64,000 bases of DNA from Paenibacillus aquistagni (GCF_900177815.1 NZ_FXAZ01000004.1:310001-374000), one strand, 5' to 3'. Shown: positions 25,507-35,914, counted from the first letter of the stretch. The notes: a model not told the origin generated them from the letters alone. Translations and numbers: made by a program.

Positions 25507-27183
25507 GTGACGACCATGGCTTGGATTTCAGTAGCATTACTTCTGTTGATCGCGTGTCTGCTGGCACGCCCGACAGGTCATTATATAGCCCACGCATTCA
25601 GCAATGAACGCACGGGGCTCGACCGCTGGTTCGGCCCCTTGGAGAATCTGATTTACCGATTGTGCGGCATTCGCCAAGAGAACCAAAGCTGGAAGCAATA
25701 TGCGATGTCAGTGGTTCTAAGCAATACGTTAATGATCTTAATCGTATACACGATTTTCCGAATACAAGGCATGCTGCCGCTCAATCCGAGCGGAGTAGCA
25801 TCTATGGAGCCGTCCTTAGCCTTTAATACTGCGATTAGCTTTATGACCAACACGAATCTGCAGCATTACAGCGGAGAGACAGGATTATCCTACCTTTCGC
25901 AAATGATCGGCATCGTATTTATGATGTTTGTTGCGCCGGCATCGCTCTTATCCGTTGCGATCGCGTTCATTCGCGGGCTGGCAGGCAAGCCGCTAGGCAA
26001 TTTCTTTGTCGATCTTGTAAGAGGCATTACAAGAATACTCCTGCCAATTGCCTTTGTGGCAGCCCTAGTCTTTGTTGCGCTGGGTGTACCGCAAACACTG
26101 GAGCCTACCGCAGTGGTGAAGACGGTGGAAGGCGCAACGCAAGAGATTGCACGCGGACCGGTTGGCTCATTCTTAGCCATTAAGGAGCTCGGCAACAACG
26201 GGGGTGGATTCTTCGGCGTCAACTCAGCCCACCCATTTGAGAACCCGGGCGCCATCAGCAATATGCTGCAAATGCTGTTGATGCTGCTTCTTCCAACCTC
26301 GCTGCCATTTACGTATGGCATTATGGTGGGCAACAAGAAACAAGGCCGCGTACTCTTTGTGTCGATGGCCATGATGTTTCTCTTATTCTTAGGGATCTCG
26401 ATAGCCAGTGAGCAAGCAGGCAATCCTGCGCTGCACGCGCTTGGCGTTAATCAGATGCAAGGCTCAATGGAAGGAAAAGAAGTGCGCTTTGGCCTTGCGC
26501 AGTCTGCTATGTATTCTGTAGTTACGACGGCATCTGAGACGGGTGCTGTAAACAATATGCATGATACGCTGACGCCGCTTGGAGGCTTGATCACGATTGC
26601 CAACATGATGCTGAACACTGTATTTGGCGGTGTTGGCGCTGGCTTCTTGAACGTGCTGATGTATGCCATGATTGCCGTGTTTTTATCAGGCCTTATGGTT
26701 GGGCGCACACCAGAGTTCTTGGGCAAGAAAATTGAAGGCAGGGAAATGAAGCTGATCGCGGTGACGATGCTCATTCACCCGTTCCTGATTCTAATTCCAA
26801 CTGCAATTGCACTGTTCACCAATGCCGACACGATCTCGAATGCAGGATTCCACGGATTGACACAGGTGATGTATGAATACACCTCATCTGCTGCCAACAA
26901 CGGATCAGGATTCGAAGGGCTTGGGGATGCGACAAGCTTTTGGAACCTAACAACGGGGATTGTCATGTACCTTGGCCGTTTCTGCTCGGTTATTACGATG
27001 CTCGCGGTTGCCGGCTCACTAGCAGCGAAGAAGCCTGTGCCGGAAACGAGCGGAACGTTCCGTACAGACAACGCCTTGTTTGCAGGAGTATTCCTGGTGG
27101 CCGTGTTAATTGTAGGTGCCTTGACCTTCTTCCCGGCGCTTGTGCTGGGACCTATTGCTGAGCAATTGACCTTATTGTCATAG
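25507..27183 (+). CDS. kdpA: Potassium-transporting ATPase subunit A
   Basis: KdpA is the channel-like subunit that selects potassium for the high-affinity KdpFABC pump. The 558 residues carry about ten helices and four selectivity-filter-like loops, including TNTNLQHYSGE, GNNGGGFFGVNSAHPFENP (second loop) and SAANNGSGFEGLG. The GTG start follows AAGGAG by eight bases. The operon order is kdpF-A-B-C. Expression depends on tandem c-di-AMP riboswitches in the leader. Confidence 0.96.
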   Translation: MTTMAWISVALLLLIACLLARPTGHYIAHAFSNERTGLDRWFGPLENLIYRLCGIRQENQSWKQYAMSVVLSNTLMILIVYTIFRIQGMLPLNPSGVASMEPSLAFNTAISFMTNTNLQHYSGETGLSYLSQMIGIVFMMFVAPASLLSVAIAFIRGLAGKPLGNFFVDLVRGITRILLPIAFVAALVFVALGVPQTLEPTAVVKTVEGATQEIARGPVGSFLAIKELGNNGGGFFGVNSAHPFENPGAISNMLQMLLMLLLPTSLPFTYGIMVGNKKQGRVLFVSMAMMFLLFLGISIASEQAGNPALHALGVNQMQGSMEGKEVRFGLAQSAMYSVVTTASETGAVNNMHDTLTPLGGLITIANMMLNTVFGGVGAGFLNVLMYAMIAVFLSGLMVGRTPEFLGKKIEGREMKLIAVTMLIHPFLILIPTAIALFTNADTISNAGFHGLTQVMYEYTSSAANNGSGFEGLGDATSFWNLTTGIVMYLGRFCSVITMLAVAGSLAAKKPVPETSGTFRTDNALFAGVFLVAVLIVGALTFFPALVLGPIAEQLTLLS

Positions 27184-27210
27184 ATCGGAATTACATTGGA
27201 GGAGAAGCAT

Positions 27211-29238
27211 ATGAGCACGAACAAACGTGCATGGAATCGTGCAGTCGTTAATCAGGCCTTGAAAGAGGCAGTTATTAAATTAAATCCGAAGACGATGATA
27301 CAAAATCCCATTATGTTTGTCGTTGAGGTCGGTTTCTTGGTTACCCTGTTCCTTGTCTTCATGCCAACTGCGTTTGGCAATACCGTTTCTTTCGGCTTCA
27401 ATATTGCTGTTGCGCTTATTTTATTGTTTACGCTGCTGTTTGCAAACTTTGCTGAAGCCTTGGCAGAAGGCCGGGGCAAAGCGCAAGCCGATTCTTTGAA
27501 GAAGACGAAGCAGGAGATTACGGCTAATAGGCTGGTTGGTCTTGATGTTGTCAAAGTTCCTTCAACAGATCTTCGCAAGGGCGATATTGTGGTGGTATCG
27601 CAAGGGGAAATGATCCCTGGAGACGGCGAAGTGATCAAGGGGCTTGCCTCTGTAGATGAATCTGCAATTACGGGAGAATCGGCACCTGTGCTTAAGGAAG
27701 CGGGCGGTGACTTCAGCTCGGTAACAGGCGGTACGCGCGTCATCAGCGACCAGATTGAAGTGAGAATCACAAGTGATCCCGGCGAATCGTTTTTGGACCG
27801 CATGATTTCCTTGGTTGAAGGAGCGAAGCGCCAAAAGACGCCCAATGAGATCGCGCTGAACACCGTGCTTGTGAGCTTGACCCTCATCTTTTTGGTTGTC
27901 GTGGTGACCCTGCCATTTTTCGCAGATTATCTGAATATTCAATTGGAAGTGCCTGTGCTGATTGCCTTGCTGGTATGCTTGATCCCTACGACGATAGGCG
28001 GATTGCTGTCTGCGATCGGGATTGCAGGGATGGACCGGGTCACGCAATTCAACGTACTCGCCATGTCTGGGAAAGCTGTTGAAGCTTCTGGGGATATCAA
28101 TACCATTATCTTGGATAAAACGGGTACGATTACTTACGGGAACCGGATGGCGAGCGATTTCATTGCGGTAGGCACACATACTTCGCAAGAGGTCGGATAC
28201 TGGGCAGCGTTGAGCTCAGTGCAAGACGATACGCCAGAAGGCCGCTCGGTTCTTGAATTAATGAAGAAGCTGAATTACTCCTATGAGCCGGCGGTCATTC
28301 GAGATGGAACCTTTATGGAGTTTAAGGCGGAAACGAGAATGAGCGGCGTTGACCTGCAGGACGGGCGCAAGATTCGTAAAGGCGCAGTGGATGCTGTGAA
28401 GCAGTGGGTTCTATCCCAAGGCGGTGAAATCCCGGCTAACCTTGATCCTAACAGCGATGCTATTGCTTCAGCAGGAGGAACGCCGCTCGCGGTTGCAGTG
28501 GATCATACGATTTATGGCTTGATTTATTTGAAGGATACCGTGAAGCCGGGCATGCGCGAGCGCTTCGATCAGATGCGCAAGATGGGGATCAAGACCATTA
28601 TGTGTACAGGGGATAATCCCCTTACGGCCGCAACGATTGCGAAGGAAGCGGGGGTCGATGACTTTATTGCGGAGAGCAAGCCAGAGGACAAGATTGCAGT
28701 CATCCGCCGCGAGCAGGCGGAAGGCAAGCTCGTTGCCATGACAGGCGATGGTACGAACGATGCGCCCGCACTTGCGCAGGCAGACGTGGGCATTGCGATG
28801 AACAGCGGCACGATTGCAGCGAAGGAAGCGGCTAATATGATTGATTTGGACTCTGACCCCTCGAAGATCATTGAAGTCGTCTCCATCGGCAAGCAGCTGC
28901 TCATGACCCGTGGGGCCTTAACGACCTTTAGCATCGCGAATGATATTGCCAAGTACTTTGCCATTATCCCCGCGATGTTCATGCTGGCCATTCCGGAGCT
29001 TGAAGCGCTCAATATTATGAAGCTGCACTCTCCGATGTCCGCGATATTATCGGCATTAATTTTTAATGCCGTTATTATTCCAATTCTGATCCCGCTTGCG
29101 ATGAAAGGGGTCGCTTATAAGCCGATGAGCTCTTCGCAGCTTCTGCGGCGGAACCTGCTGGTTTACGGGCTTGGTGGCATCATTGTTCCTTTTGCCGGCA
29201 TCAAATTAATTGATCTTTTCGTCCAATTCTGGGCCTAA
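27211..29238 (+). CDS. kdpB: Potassium-transporting P-type ATPase subunit B
   Basis: KdpB is the energy-coupling P-type ATPase of the Kdp pump. The 675-residue protein shows the TGES loop (ITGESAP), the phosphorylation site DKTGTIT, the nucleotide-domain motif KAETRMSG and the hinge [14 protein letters not shown]. Start ATG 27211 is set by GGAGGAG at 27198-27204; an in-frame TTG at 27196 would precede this site. A serine phosphorylation block (Ser162 in E. coli KdpB) corresponds to the TGES region. Confidence 0.96.
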   Translation: MSTNKRAWNRAVVNQALKEAVIKLNPKTMIQNPIMFVVEVGFLVTLFLVFMPTAFGNTVSFGFNIAVALILLFTLLFANFAEALAEGRGKAQADSLKKTKQEITANRLVGLDVVKVPSTDLRKGDIVVVSQGEMIPGDGEVIKGLASVDESAITGESAPVLKEAGGDFSSVTGGTRVISDQIEVRITSDPGESFLDRMISLVEGAKRQKTPNEIALNTVLVSLTLIFLVVVVTLPFFADYLNIQLEVPVLIALLVCLIPTTIGGLLSAIGIAGMDRVTQFNVLAMSGKAVEASGDINTIILDKTGTITYGNRMASDFIAVGTHTSQEVGYWAALSSVQDDTPEGRSVLELMKKLNYSYEPAVIRDGTFMEFKAETRMSGVDLQDGRKIRKGAVDAVKQWVLSQGGEIPANLDPNSDAIASAGGTPLAVAVDHTIYGLIYLKDTVKPGMRERFDQMRKMGIKTIMCTGDNPLTAATIAKEAGVDDFIAESKPEDKIAVIRREQAEGKLVAMTGDGTNDAPALAQADVGIAMNSGTIAAKEAANMIDLDSDPSKIIEVVSIGKQLLMTRGALTTFSIANDIAKYFAIIPAMFMLAIPELEALNIMKLHSPMSAILSALIFNAVIIPILIPLAMKGVAYKPMSSSQLLRRNLLVYGLGGIIVPFAGIKLIDLFVQFWA

Positions 29239-29254
29239 TACGAGGTGACATGCA

Positions 29255-29830
29255 ATGAAGATCATAACGATAACTTTACGAGTGAGCATCGTGTTTATGC
29301 TGCTGTGCGGAGTGCTGTACAACTTGGCCGTAACAGGCGTCTCGCAAGCCGTCATGCCCTTTCAGGCGAACGGCAGCCTGATCAAGAATGAGCAGGGCGA
29401 GCTGGTAGGCTCCAAGCTCATTGGGCAAGCCTTCACAGATCCGGGATACTTTCATGGCCGGATCTCAAGCATTGAATACAACGGTGCAGGCTCTGGTTCC
29501 CCGAACTATGCGCCATCCAACCCTGATATGCTGTCACGGGTAAAAGAATCCATGGAGCAATGGAAGGCGGAGAATCCACAGGTACCTGTTGAAGAGGTGC
29601 CGATGGATCTGCTGGCAAACTCGGGCTCAGGGCTTGATCCTCATATCAGCCCTGAAAGCGCACGTGTGCAGATTCCTCGCATTGAGAAGGAGACGGGGAT
29701 TGCAGCTAGTGAGCTGTCGCACATGATTGAACGCCACACCGAAGGCCGAGAGTTCGGGGTCTTAGGCGAGCCAAGAGTAAATGTGCTGGAGCTGAATCTA
29801 GAGCTGCAACAGGCGAGAGCACAATCGTAA
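29255..29830 (+). CDS. kdpC: Potassium-transporting ATPase subunit C
   Basis: KdpC is the single-helix periplasmic-facing subunit that aids assembly and ATP affinity of KdpFABC. The 191 residues have one N-terminal helix (residues 8-28), then the family blocks GSKLIGQAF, PGYFHGRISS and SGSGLDPHISPESA. It follows kdpB by 16 bases behind GAGGTGAC. A KdpD-like gene follows after 95 bases. Confidence 0.95.
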   Translation: MKIITITLRVSIVFMLLCGVLYNLAVTGVSQAVMPFQANGSLIKNEQGELVGSKLIGQAFTDPGYFHGRISSIEYNGAGSGSPNYAPSNPDMLSRVKESMEQWKAENPQVPVEEVPMDLLANSGSGLDPHISPESARVQIPRIEKETGIAASELSHMIERHTEGREFGVLGEPRVNVLELNLELQQARAQS

Positions 29831-29925
29831 CTGGCAGTAGTAAAAATGGAAGGATTGACCCTTATGAATGCTTGTGCACTCACTAGGGTCTTTCCCCATT
29901 TTGGTGAAGAAAAGGAGGGCGTGTG

Positions 29926-32292
29926 ATGGACCCGTTCAAGCGCAAAACCCCCGAGGAGATTCTAAGCTCCATTCACAAGCTTCAGCAGGGGAGGCTGAAG
30001 ATCTATATTGGAGCGGTCAGCGGCTCGGGGAAGACCTATCATATGCTTCGCGAGGGGCAGGCTTTGCAGGAGCAGGGCATTGATGTGGTGATTTGCGCGG
30101 TCTCTACGAAGCAGCGGCCGGAGACGATGGAGCAGCTGGCAGGACTTGAACGTGTACCGAGCCTTCATTGGCATCGCCATGGGGTGGAGCAGAAGGATTT
30201 GAACCTTGAAGCGCTGCTCTTACGCAATCCAGAGGTGGTGCTTGTCGATGGCCTTGCTCATCGGAATCGCCCCCGTGCGGAGCATAAGACAAGGCTCGAA
30301 GATATCAAGCTGCTCCTTGCTCGTGGAATCAGTGTGATCACAACGGTAAACGTCTATGAGCTGGAAGGGGTAACAGAAGCAGCCAAGAAGCTTGCGGGCA
30401 TCTCTGTAAAAGAAACGGTTCCAGATGATACTCTAGCGCTGGCCGATGAAGTTCAATTGGTCGACGTGACCCCGGAAACGCTGCTGCAGCGCCTATCCGA
30501 TGGTCATCTTCGCAATCACACAGAGCTGCATCACTTTAAGCACGGCAATCTCAGCATCCTGCGCGAGCTTGCGCTTCGGCTTGTTGCAGAAGGAGTCAAT
30601 GAATCCTTGGAGAAGTACCGGGAGGAGTTGGGACTCATTGGCCCCTCCGGGGCAGCAGAACGCATCCTTGTATCCACACAATATCACTGGAATGGTTCTA
30701 TTTATGTACGACGAGGCCAGCAGGTGGCAAGACGCCTGAATGGCGACCTTATGGTCGTGGTGTTCACGAAGGCGCATAAGAAGCTGACGAAGGAGCAGCA
30801 GGTGTTCAAGCAATCAATGAAGAAGCTTGTGTCCAAGGTGGGCGGGACTTTAGAGGAGCTGTCCATCGTTTCGCGAAGGGAGCTGTCCTGGAGATTGGTT
30901 CATTATGCGCTGTCCCACAACGTTACTCGCATCGTGCTGGGGCATTCCAAGCAGACACGGTGGCAGGAGCTGTGGCAGGGATCGCTAGTGTACGAGATTC
31001 TAAGGAAAATGAAAAATATCGATGTTTTTATTATGGCGGACCGAGCGGCTCAAGAAGGAGAGCGCATCCTTCCTGCACGTGTCGCTGGCAAGGAAACGCC
31101 GCTGCAAGAAGCAAAGGGCAAGGCTTACCATCGGCTAAGCTCCCATGAGGTTGATGAGAAGATTGGGAGAATCAAGCGCGGCACCTTTAAAGTGTACATT
31201 GGGGCGGCACCAGGCGTTGGCAAGACGTACACGATGCTGAGAGAAGGCAATATGCTGCTGAAGAAGGGGGTGCGGGTGGAGATTGGCCTGCTTGAGACCC
31301 ATGGCAGAAAAGAGACCGCGAAGCAGGTTGGGAATCTGCCGATCATCCCTAAACAGCAGATTCGCTATCAAGCGCGGGTTCTAGAGGAGATGGATACGGA
31401 AGCGATTATCGCTTCTAATCCGGATGTTGTGCTTGTTGACGAACTGGCCCATACCAATATGCCGGGGTCAAAGCATAAAAAACGGTACGAAGACGTAATC
31501 GAGCTGCTGGATGCGGGCATCTCGATTATTGCGACTGTAAATGTACAGCATCTAGAGAGCTTGAATGATGCAGTGGAGCAGATGACCGGCGTACGGGTTA
31601 GAGAGACGATTCCCGACTTTATTCTTCGGCTTGCCGACGAAGTGGAATTGATCGATGTTACGCCAGAAGCGCTTCGCCAACGGATGCGCGAGGGCCAAAT
31701 ATATGCGATGGAGAAGGTGAATCAGGCGCTGAATCATTTTTTTACCTCGGGCAATCTTATTGCACTGCGAGAACTTGCCTTGCGCGAGCTCGCGGATGAT
31801 GTGGATGAACGGCTTGAAGCTTGGGAACAGCGCTCATCCCTTCGAGGACCTTGGCGGAGGAAGGAAGTGATCTTTGTCTGTGTGGATACGAGCGAGCAGG
31901 CGGAGCGATTGATTCGACGTGGCTTCCGTATTGCTCATCGCTTGAAGGCAGAATGGATCGTGCTGCATGTGCTAGATTCTTCTTCGCATCATGCAGCTAT
32001 GGCTTCGGAGTATCGGAAGAAGCTTGAGGCGCTTGAGAGCCTGACGGTTAGGCTTGGAGGCCGCTTCGAACAAGTCTCCCTTGAGCCTAATCGGCATGTT
32101 GCCGAGAAGCTGATCTTGATGGCCAAGGAGGCCGAGGCGACACAGCTCGTAATCGGGCAGTCCAAGTGCTCGATCTGGGAGCGGCTTCGACGCGGCTCAA
32201 TCATGAAGACGATACTCCGGGAAGCGAGACATATGGATGTGCTTGTCGTATCCCGCTATGATCCTCATGTGAAGCTGGAGCCGAGCTCCTAA
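29926..32292 (+). CDS. kdpD-like: Doubled KdpD sensor protein (KdpD-USP-KdpD-USP) without a kinase
   Basis: This 788-residue soluble protein consists of two tandem copies of the KdpD N-terminal unit: an ATPase-like KdpD domain followed by a universal-stress-protein (USP) domain. Unit 1 has Walker A GAVSGSGKT (residues 29-37) but a changed Walker B, LVDGLAHRN. Unit 2 has canonical GAAPGVGKT (about 426-434) and LVDELAHTN. The four helices and histidine kinase of full KdpD are absent, and no kdpE is nearby. In S. aureus KdpD the USP domain binds c-di-AMP, so this protein may sense c-di-AMP or act on the pump. ATG follows AAGGAGGG. Confidence 0.9.
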   Translation: MDPFKRKTPEEILSSIHKLQQGRLKIYIGAVSGSGKTYHMLREGQALQEQGIDVVICAVSTKQRPETMEQLAGLERVPSLHWHRHGVEQKDLNLEALLLRNPEVVLVDGLAHRNRPRAEHKTRLEDIKLLLARGISVITTVNVYELEGVTEAAKKLAGISVKETVPDDTLALADEVQLVDVTPETLLQRLSDGHLRNHTELHHFKHGNLSILRELALRLVAEGVNESLEKYREELGLIGPSGAAERILVSTQYHWNGSIYVRRGQQVARRLNGDLMVVVFTKAHKKLTKEQQVFKQSMKKLVSKVGGTLEELSIVSRRELSWRLVHYALSHNVTRIVLGHSKQTRWQELWQGSLVYEILRKMKNIDVFIMADRAAQEGERILPARVAGKETPLQEAKGKAYHRLSSHEVDEKIGRIKRGTFKVYIGAAPGVGKTYTMLREGNMLLKKGVRVEIGLLETHGRKETAKQVGNLPIIPKQQIRYQARVLEEMDTEAIIASNPDVVLVDELAHTNMPGSKHKKRYEDVIELLDAGISIIATVNVQHLESLNDAVEQMTGVRVRETIPDFILRLADEVELIDVTPEALRQRMREGQIYAMEKVNQALNHFFTSGNLIALRELALRELADDVDERLEAWEQRSSLRGPWRRKEVIFVCVDTSEQAERLIRRGFRIAHRLKAEWIVLHVLDSSSHHAAMASEYRKKLEALESLTVRLGGRFEQVSLEPNRHVAEKLILMAKEAEATQLVIGQSKCSIWERLRRGSIMKTILREARHMDVLVVSRYDPHVKLEPSS

Positions 32293-32605
32293 ACCTATTG
32301 CATGATGCTGGGCAGCTTAGAATTTGATAATGAGAAGCCTATACGGCACAATAGTATGCGACATCAGCAGCCAGCATAACGTCATTCGAACAAGTATGAG
32401 GGCTGTTTCTTCCTATTGTTGCTGATTGATGGGCCAAAAGAATATCGGATACAGGACACAGGAAAAGAAGGAATCTTTCTTCGCTATGGAGAAAAAGGAG
32501 AGCGACGGCTACTCCATTTCTTCAGGGGTGAACAATCCTTTTGGTTATGACATACATCCTGCTAATCATCCCATACTGGAAGAACGCGATATAGGAGTGA
32601 TAGCG
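32293..32605 (+). other. Gap after the kdp operon
   Basis: No terminator was found. An in-frame extension of the next gene (from about 32429) covers the last 180 bases but has no ribosome site. It encodes a polar stretch unlike a membrane protein start. Confidence 0.4.
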
Positions 32606-33082
32606 ATGTTTCCGACATTCTTTTTCGTAGGCATCATTTCGGTGCTGGTCTCTTTTCTACTTTCTTTTCTAATTGGGGTATATGGGCTTTATGATCACTT
32701 TATCGGCAATCCTTACTACGGGGCCATCATTTATTATGCTTATTTTTCGATACCCGCCTTAGTCGTGTTCGTATTAAGTATGGCTAAGCGGATCAGGGCG
32801 TTGCCTATTCGATCCTTAGTCATCTGCTCGATAACTACAGGGTTAGGCTACTTGGTATGTTCTCTAGTGGTGAATATCCTGTACAGAGATCTTGTTAGCT
32901 TCGTTCCGCTTGATATGAGCAAGTTTCCGCTTCGACATGGACTATTATTATTGATTGGGCCTCATGGTGTACGGGCAGGGGAGATCCTGCTCGTGAGTGT
33001 GATGCTGATGCTGTCTATCTTTTTGGTTGGAAAGGTACGGCGCAGCAGAGGTGTCTCTGGGGATGCCGTGGAAGAAGGCTAG
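32606..33082 (+). CDS. Four-helix membrane protein of unknown function
   Basis: This 158-residue protein has four predicted membrane helices and a short basic tail (VRRSRG). No family was recognised. ATG 32606 is chosen because TAGGAGTGA precedes it by five bases and the first helix begins at once. An upstream in-frame start would add about 60 polar residues. It is followed by a good terminator and is likely monocistronic. Confidence 0.6.
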   Translation: MFPTFFFVGIISVLVSFLLSFLIGVYGLYDHFIGNPYYGAIIYYAYFSIPALVVFVLSMAKRIRALPIRSLVICSITTGLGYLVCSLVVNILYRDLVSFVPLDMSKFPLRHGLLLLIGPHGVRAGEILLVSVMLMLSIFLVGKVRRSRGVSGDAVEEG

Positions 33083-33122
33083 CGCCTAAGAACGGGGTCG
33101 AATATCTTGGTATAAAAATGCG

Positions 33123-33158
33123 GTCTCCGATTGACTTAGACGTCTCGGAGACTTTTTC
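33123..33158 (+). terminator. Terminator after the four-helix membrane protein
   Basis: GTCTCCGA pairs with TCGGAGAC (33145-33152), followed by TTTTTC. Confidence 0.82.
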
Positions 33159-33259
33159 TATAGTGGGGCCCATTCCTGCGAATGAGCCTAAACGATTGGG
33201 TAGATGAACAAGAGACAAGAGTCATCTCAACGGATGCCGTCAATGCCTCCCCATACCTA

Positions 33260-33694
33260 TTAGATGAGGGTAAGCAGTAGAACATTCTTGTCATAGTTGT
33301 CCAAGCACCATTGATGCTTCTTCGCAACGGCAGTATGAATGGACGTGAGGGTGCTGCTAGCTGGTTTGAACCCGAACTTTTCATAAAAAGGCAGCAGCTC
33401 TTCAAAGGGGAGACAGTATACTTGCTGCAGCTGACGGTCTCTTGCTGTTTGAACCAAATGCTCGACAAGCTGATGCGCAAGGGCTAGGCCTCTGAATTCC
33501 TCCAGGATGTAGATGCCGCCCATTTCCGCTTCGTCCTCGCTTACATACACCAATCTCCCCACCCCTGCGAATTGATCGTTGTAGGTGACAATGGCGATGT
33601 GCTCGTGATCATAATGGCTGGGCACGAATCCTGCTTGTTCGTACTGCTCGTTCACCCATGGCATGTCCTGTTTGTCAGCGATATAAATTCCCAT
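33260..33694 (-). CDS. GNAT family N-acetyltransferase
   Basis: This 144-residue acetyltransferase has the GNAT core: GGIYILEEFRGLALAHQLVEH (acetyl-CoA loop, in pieces) and a late LLPFYEKFGFKP block. The loop EFRGLALAHQ departs somewhat from the usual RxxGxG/A. Start ATG 33694 follows CAGGAGGAG; an open frame reaches 33808 with no support. The substrate is unknown. Confidence 0.85.
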   Translation of the reverse strand: MGIYIADKQDMPWVNEQYEQAGFVPSHYDHEHIAIVTYNDQFAGVGRLVYVSEDEAEMGGIYILEEFRGLALAHQLVEHLVQTARDRQLQQVYCLPFEELLPFYEKFGFKPASSTLTSIHTAVAKKHQWCLDNYDKNVLLLTLI

Positions 33695-33756
33695 GGCACA
33701 CTCCTCCTGATTAAAGCAATTTCGATTCCAATTTAAATTCGTTAACTCTATTAAAT

Positions 33757-33800
33757 ATGAAAAAGAGGGGACCAGTTCCCAAGGGAACCAATCCTCCTCT
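33757..33800 (-). terminator. Terminator of the CoA-disulfide reductase operon
   Basis: On the minus strand GAGGAGGATTGGTTCCC pairs with GGGAACTGGTCCCCTC, followed by TTTTTC. Confidence 0.85.
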
Positions 33801-33840
33801 ATCATCATAGCACGGATTAAAAGTGTATAAAAAGGGATGA

Positions 33841-35517
33841 TTACTTAGCAGCAACGGGTGCAGTCGTGTTCGCGAGAGGCTGCGACATTTGATAGGTTTT
33901 GTAGCCGCCAGTCAGGTTCTTCACCTTGAAGCCATGCTGCTTCAGAATACGCGAAGCCGTGTATCCGCGAAGCCCCACTTGGCAATACACCCATACTTCT
34001 TGTTCTAGGGTGAGCTCCTGCATACGATCGCGAAGCTCATCCACTGGGATGTTGACCGAGCCCTCGATGTTGCCTTTGCTGTGCTCAAGCGGCGTGCGCA
34101 CATCCACGAGCTGAATGTCTTGCAGAGACTTGCCTTCCAAGTCAGCAGGAACAAATACTTCTGTCAATCCTGTCAGTATGTTCTCCGCCGAGTAGCCAGC
34201 CATATTCACTGGATCTTTGGCTGAGGAATACGGCGGTGCATAGGACAGCTCCAACTCAGTTAGATCTGTGACTGTGCCGCGAAGACGGATAACGGTCGCG
34301 ATGTCATCGATGCGTTTGTCCACGCCATCTACACCGACAGCTTGTGCACCGAGCACCGTGCCTTCGTCATTGAAGAGCAGCTTCAATGACATGGGATTCG
34401 CGCCTGGATAATAGGTCGCGTGAGAGCTCGGATGGATGTTCACCGCATGATAATGCAGGCCAAGGCGCTTTAGCGTCTTCTCATTATTGCCTGTCGCAGC
34501 TCCAGTCAGACCGAACACTTTAATGATCGATGTGCCCTGCGAGCCTTTGTACGTTGTGCCAAGGCCGCATACGTTATCAGCAGCAATGCGTCCTTGCTTG
34601 TTGGCAGGACCGGCCAGCGGAATGGCTGTTTTCTGACCATTTACAAAATCAACTACCTCAACCGCATCGCCTACGGCATATATATCTTGGAGGCTGGTCT
34701 TCATCTGCTCATCCACGAGGATATGACCGCGCGGGCCAAAGCTCAATCCGCTTTCCTTCAAGAAGGAGACGTCCGGAGTGACGCCAATCGCCATCAGCAC
34801 CATCTCTGCCTCAAGCGCATGGCCGCTAGCCAATTGCACCTTCACTTGGCTGCCATCCTGCTCGAAGCCCTGCACCATATCGGACAAAATGACGTTTACG
34901 CCATGGCTTTGCAGCTCCTTCGTCAAGACCGCAGCCATCTCTGCATCAAATGGAGCCAGAATTTGCGGGCCTGCTTCGACCAAGGTTACGTCAAGCCCAA
35001 GCTCCTTAAGATTCTCCGCCATCTCTACCCCGATAAAACCACCGCCAATAACCACGACGGAGCGGGTACCTTCTTCGGATACTTTGGCTTTGACCTTATC
35101 CGTGTCATGAACATTGCGAAGCGTATGAATGCTAGGGCTGTCGATGCCTGGCAGAGACGGGCGAATCGGCTTCGCGCCTGGTGAGAGAATAAGAGCATCA
35201 TAGCTTTCCTCATAGGTGCCTTTGTCTTTGCTGTTTACCGTTACGATCTTGCGCGCGGGTTCAATCGACACGACTTCGCTGTGCACACGAACGTCAATAT
35301 TGAAGCGGCTCTTCATGGCCTCTGGTGTTTGCACGAGCAGCTTCTGGCGCTCTTGAATGGAGCCTCCAATGTAATAAGGCAGCCCGCAGTTCGCAAAAGA
35401 AATATATTCATCTCGCTCGAACATGATAATCTCTGCCTTCTCATCCAAACGGCGCAAACGAGCTGCTGCCGAGGCGCCTCCTGCTACTCCGCCTACGATC
35501 AATACCTTTTTACTCAT
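33841..35517 (-). CDS. cdr: CoA-disulfide reductase / persulfide reductase with C-terminal rhodanese domain
   Basis: This 558-residue flavoprotein reduces CoA disulfide or CoA/small-thiol persulfides with NAD(P)H. The FAD motif GGVAGGASAAARLRR, the redox cysteine in SFANCGLPYYIGG (about residue 44) and the NAD(P)H motif VVIGGGFIGVEMAENL are clear. A rhodanese domain (last 100 residues) has the active loop YCQVGLRGY. It forms an operon with the ArsR gene upstream (3-base gap, GAGGAGG inside the ArsR gene) and opposes a thioredoxin-rhodanese operon. Confidence 0.93.
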   Translation of the reverse strand: MSKKVLIVGGVAGGASAAARLRRLDEKAEIIMFERDEYISFANCGLPYYIGGSIQERQKLLVQTPEAMKSRFNIDVRVHSEVVSIEPARKIVTVNSKDKGTYEESYDALILSPGAKPIRPSLPGIDSPSIHTLRNVHDTDKVKAKVSEEGTRSVVVIGGGFIGVEMAENLKELGLDVTLVEAGPQILAPFDAEMAAVLTKELQSHGVNVILSDMVQGFEQDGSQVKVQLASGHALEAEMVLMAIGVTPDVSFLKESGLSFGPRGHILVDEQMKTSLQDIYAVGDAVEVVDFVNGQKTAIPLAGPANKQGRIAADNVCGLGTTYKGSQGTSIIKVFGLTGAATGNNEKTLKRLGLHYHAVNIHPSSHATYYPGANPMSLKLLFNDEGTVLGAQAVGVDGVDKRIDDIATVIRLRGTVTDLTELELSYAPPYSSAKDPVNMAGYSAENILTGLTEVFVPADLEGKSLQDIQLVDVRTPLEHSKGNIEGSVNIPVDELRDRMQELTLEQEVWVYCQVGLRGYTASRILKQHGFKVKNLTGGYKTYQMSQPLANTTAPVAAK

Positions 35518-35520
35518 GAA

Positions 35521-35805
35521 TTATGCCTCCTCTAATAATAGTTCAATCAGCTTCTTAATCTTCTCATCCTTAACGGAATAAAAGTTCTCAAGTCCTTGCC
35601 GATCCGTCTCCACAATTCCCAGAGTGCGAAGCTTCTGAAGATGCTGAGATACCGTGGATTGGGGGATGTTCAGACAGTCCTGCATATAAGTGACGTTGCA
35701 CTTTCCCTGCTGGAGCAATCCTCTGACAATACACAGCCTCACAGGGTGAGCTAATGCCTTCAGAATCTCGGCGGCTTCGTTGTATGCTTTAAAATTATTA
35801 TCCAT
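35521..35805 (-). CDS. ArsR-family regulator, probable persulfide or redox sensor
   Basis: This 94-residue winged helix-turn-helix repressor has the recognition helix IPQSTVSQHLQKL. Cysteines at positions 25, 36 and 44 lie around helix 2-3, and one or more may form the sensor. They do not match the ELCVCD metal site of ArsR/CadC exactly. Context (persulfide reductase, three rhodaneses counting the fused one, thioredoxin) favours a sulfur-stress signal. A palindrome in the divergent promoter region at 35843-35860 is the likely operator. Confidence 0.88.
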   Translation of the reverse strand: MDNNFKAYNEAAEILKALAHPVRLCIVRGLLQQGKCNVTYMQDCLNIPQSTVSQHLQKLRTLGIVETDRQGLENFYSVKDEKIKKLIELLLEEA

Positions 35806-35842
35806 AAACTTTGTGCGCCTCTCTTTACAACATCGTTATATC

Positions 35843-35860
35843 GTAATATTATGATATTAC
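35843..35860. promoter_or_regulatory. Likely operator between the divergent sulfur-locus operons
   Basis: GTAATAT-TATG-ATATTAC is a perfect 7-base inverted repeat in the 109-base divergent region. It is placed to control both the ArsR-reductase and thioredoxin-rhodanese operons. Confidence 0.6.
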
Positions 35861-35914
35861 AATCAAAAAATCAAGCCTTGATTCTAAGGCCTTATATTTA
35901 AGGAGGAATTCATG

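Noticed and set aside
29926-32292. Full KdpD sensor kinase
   Set aside because: No histidine kinase H-box, ATP-binding domain or membrane helices follow; the second half is another sensor unit.
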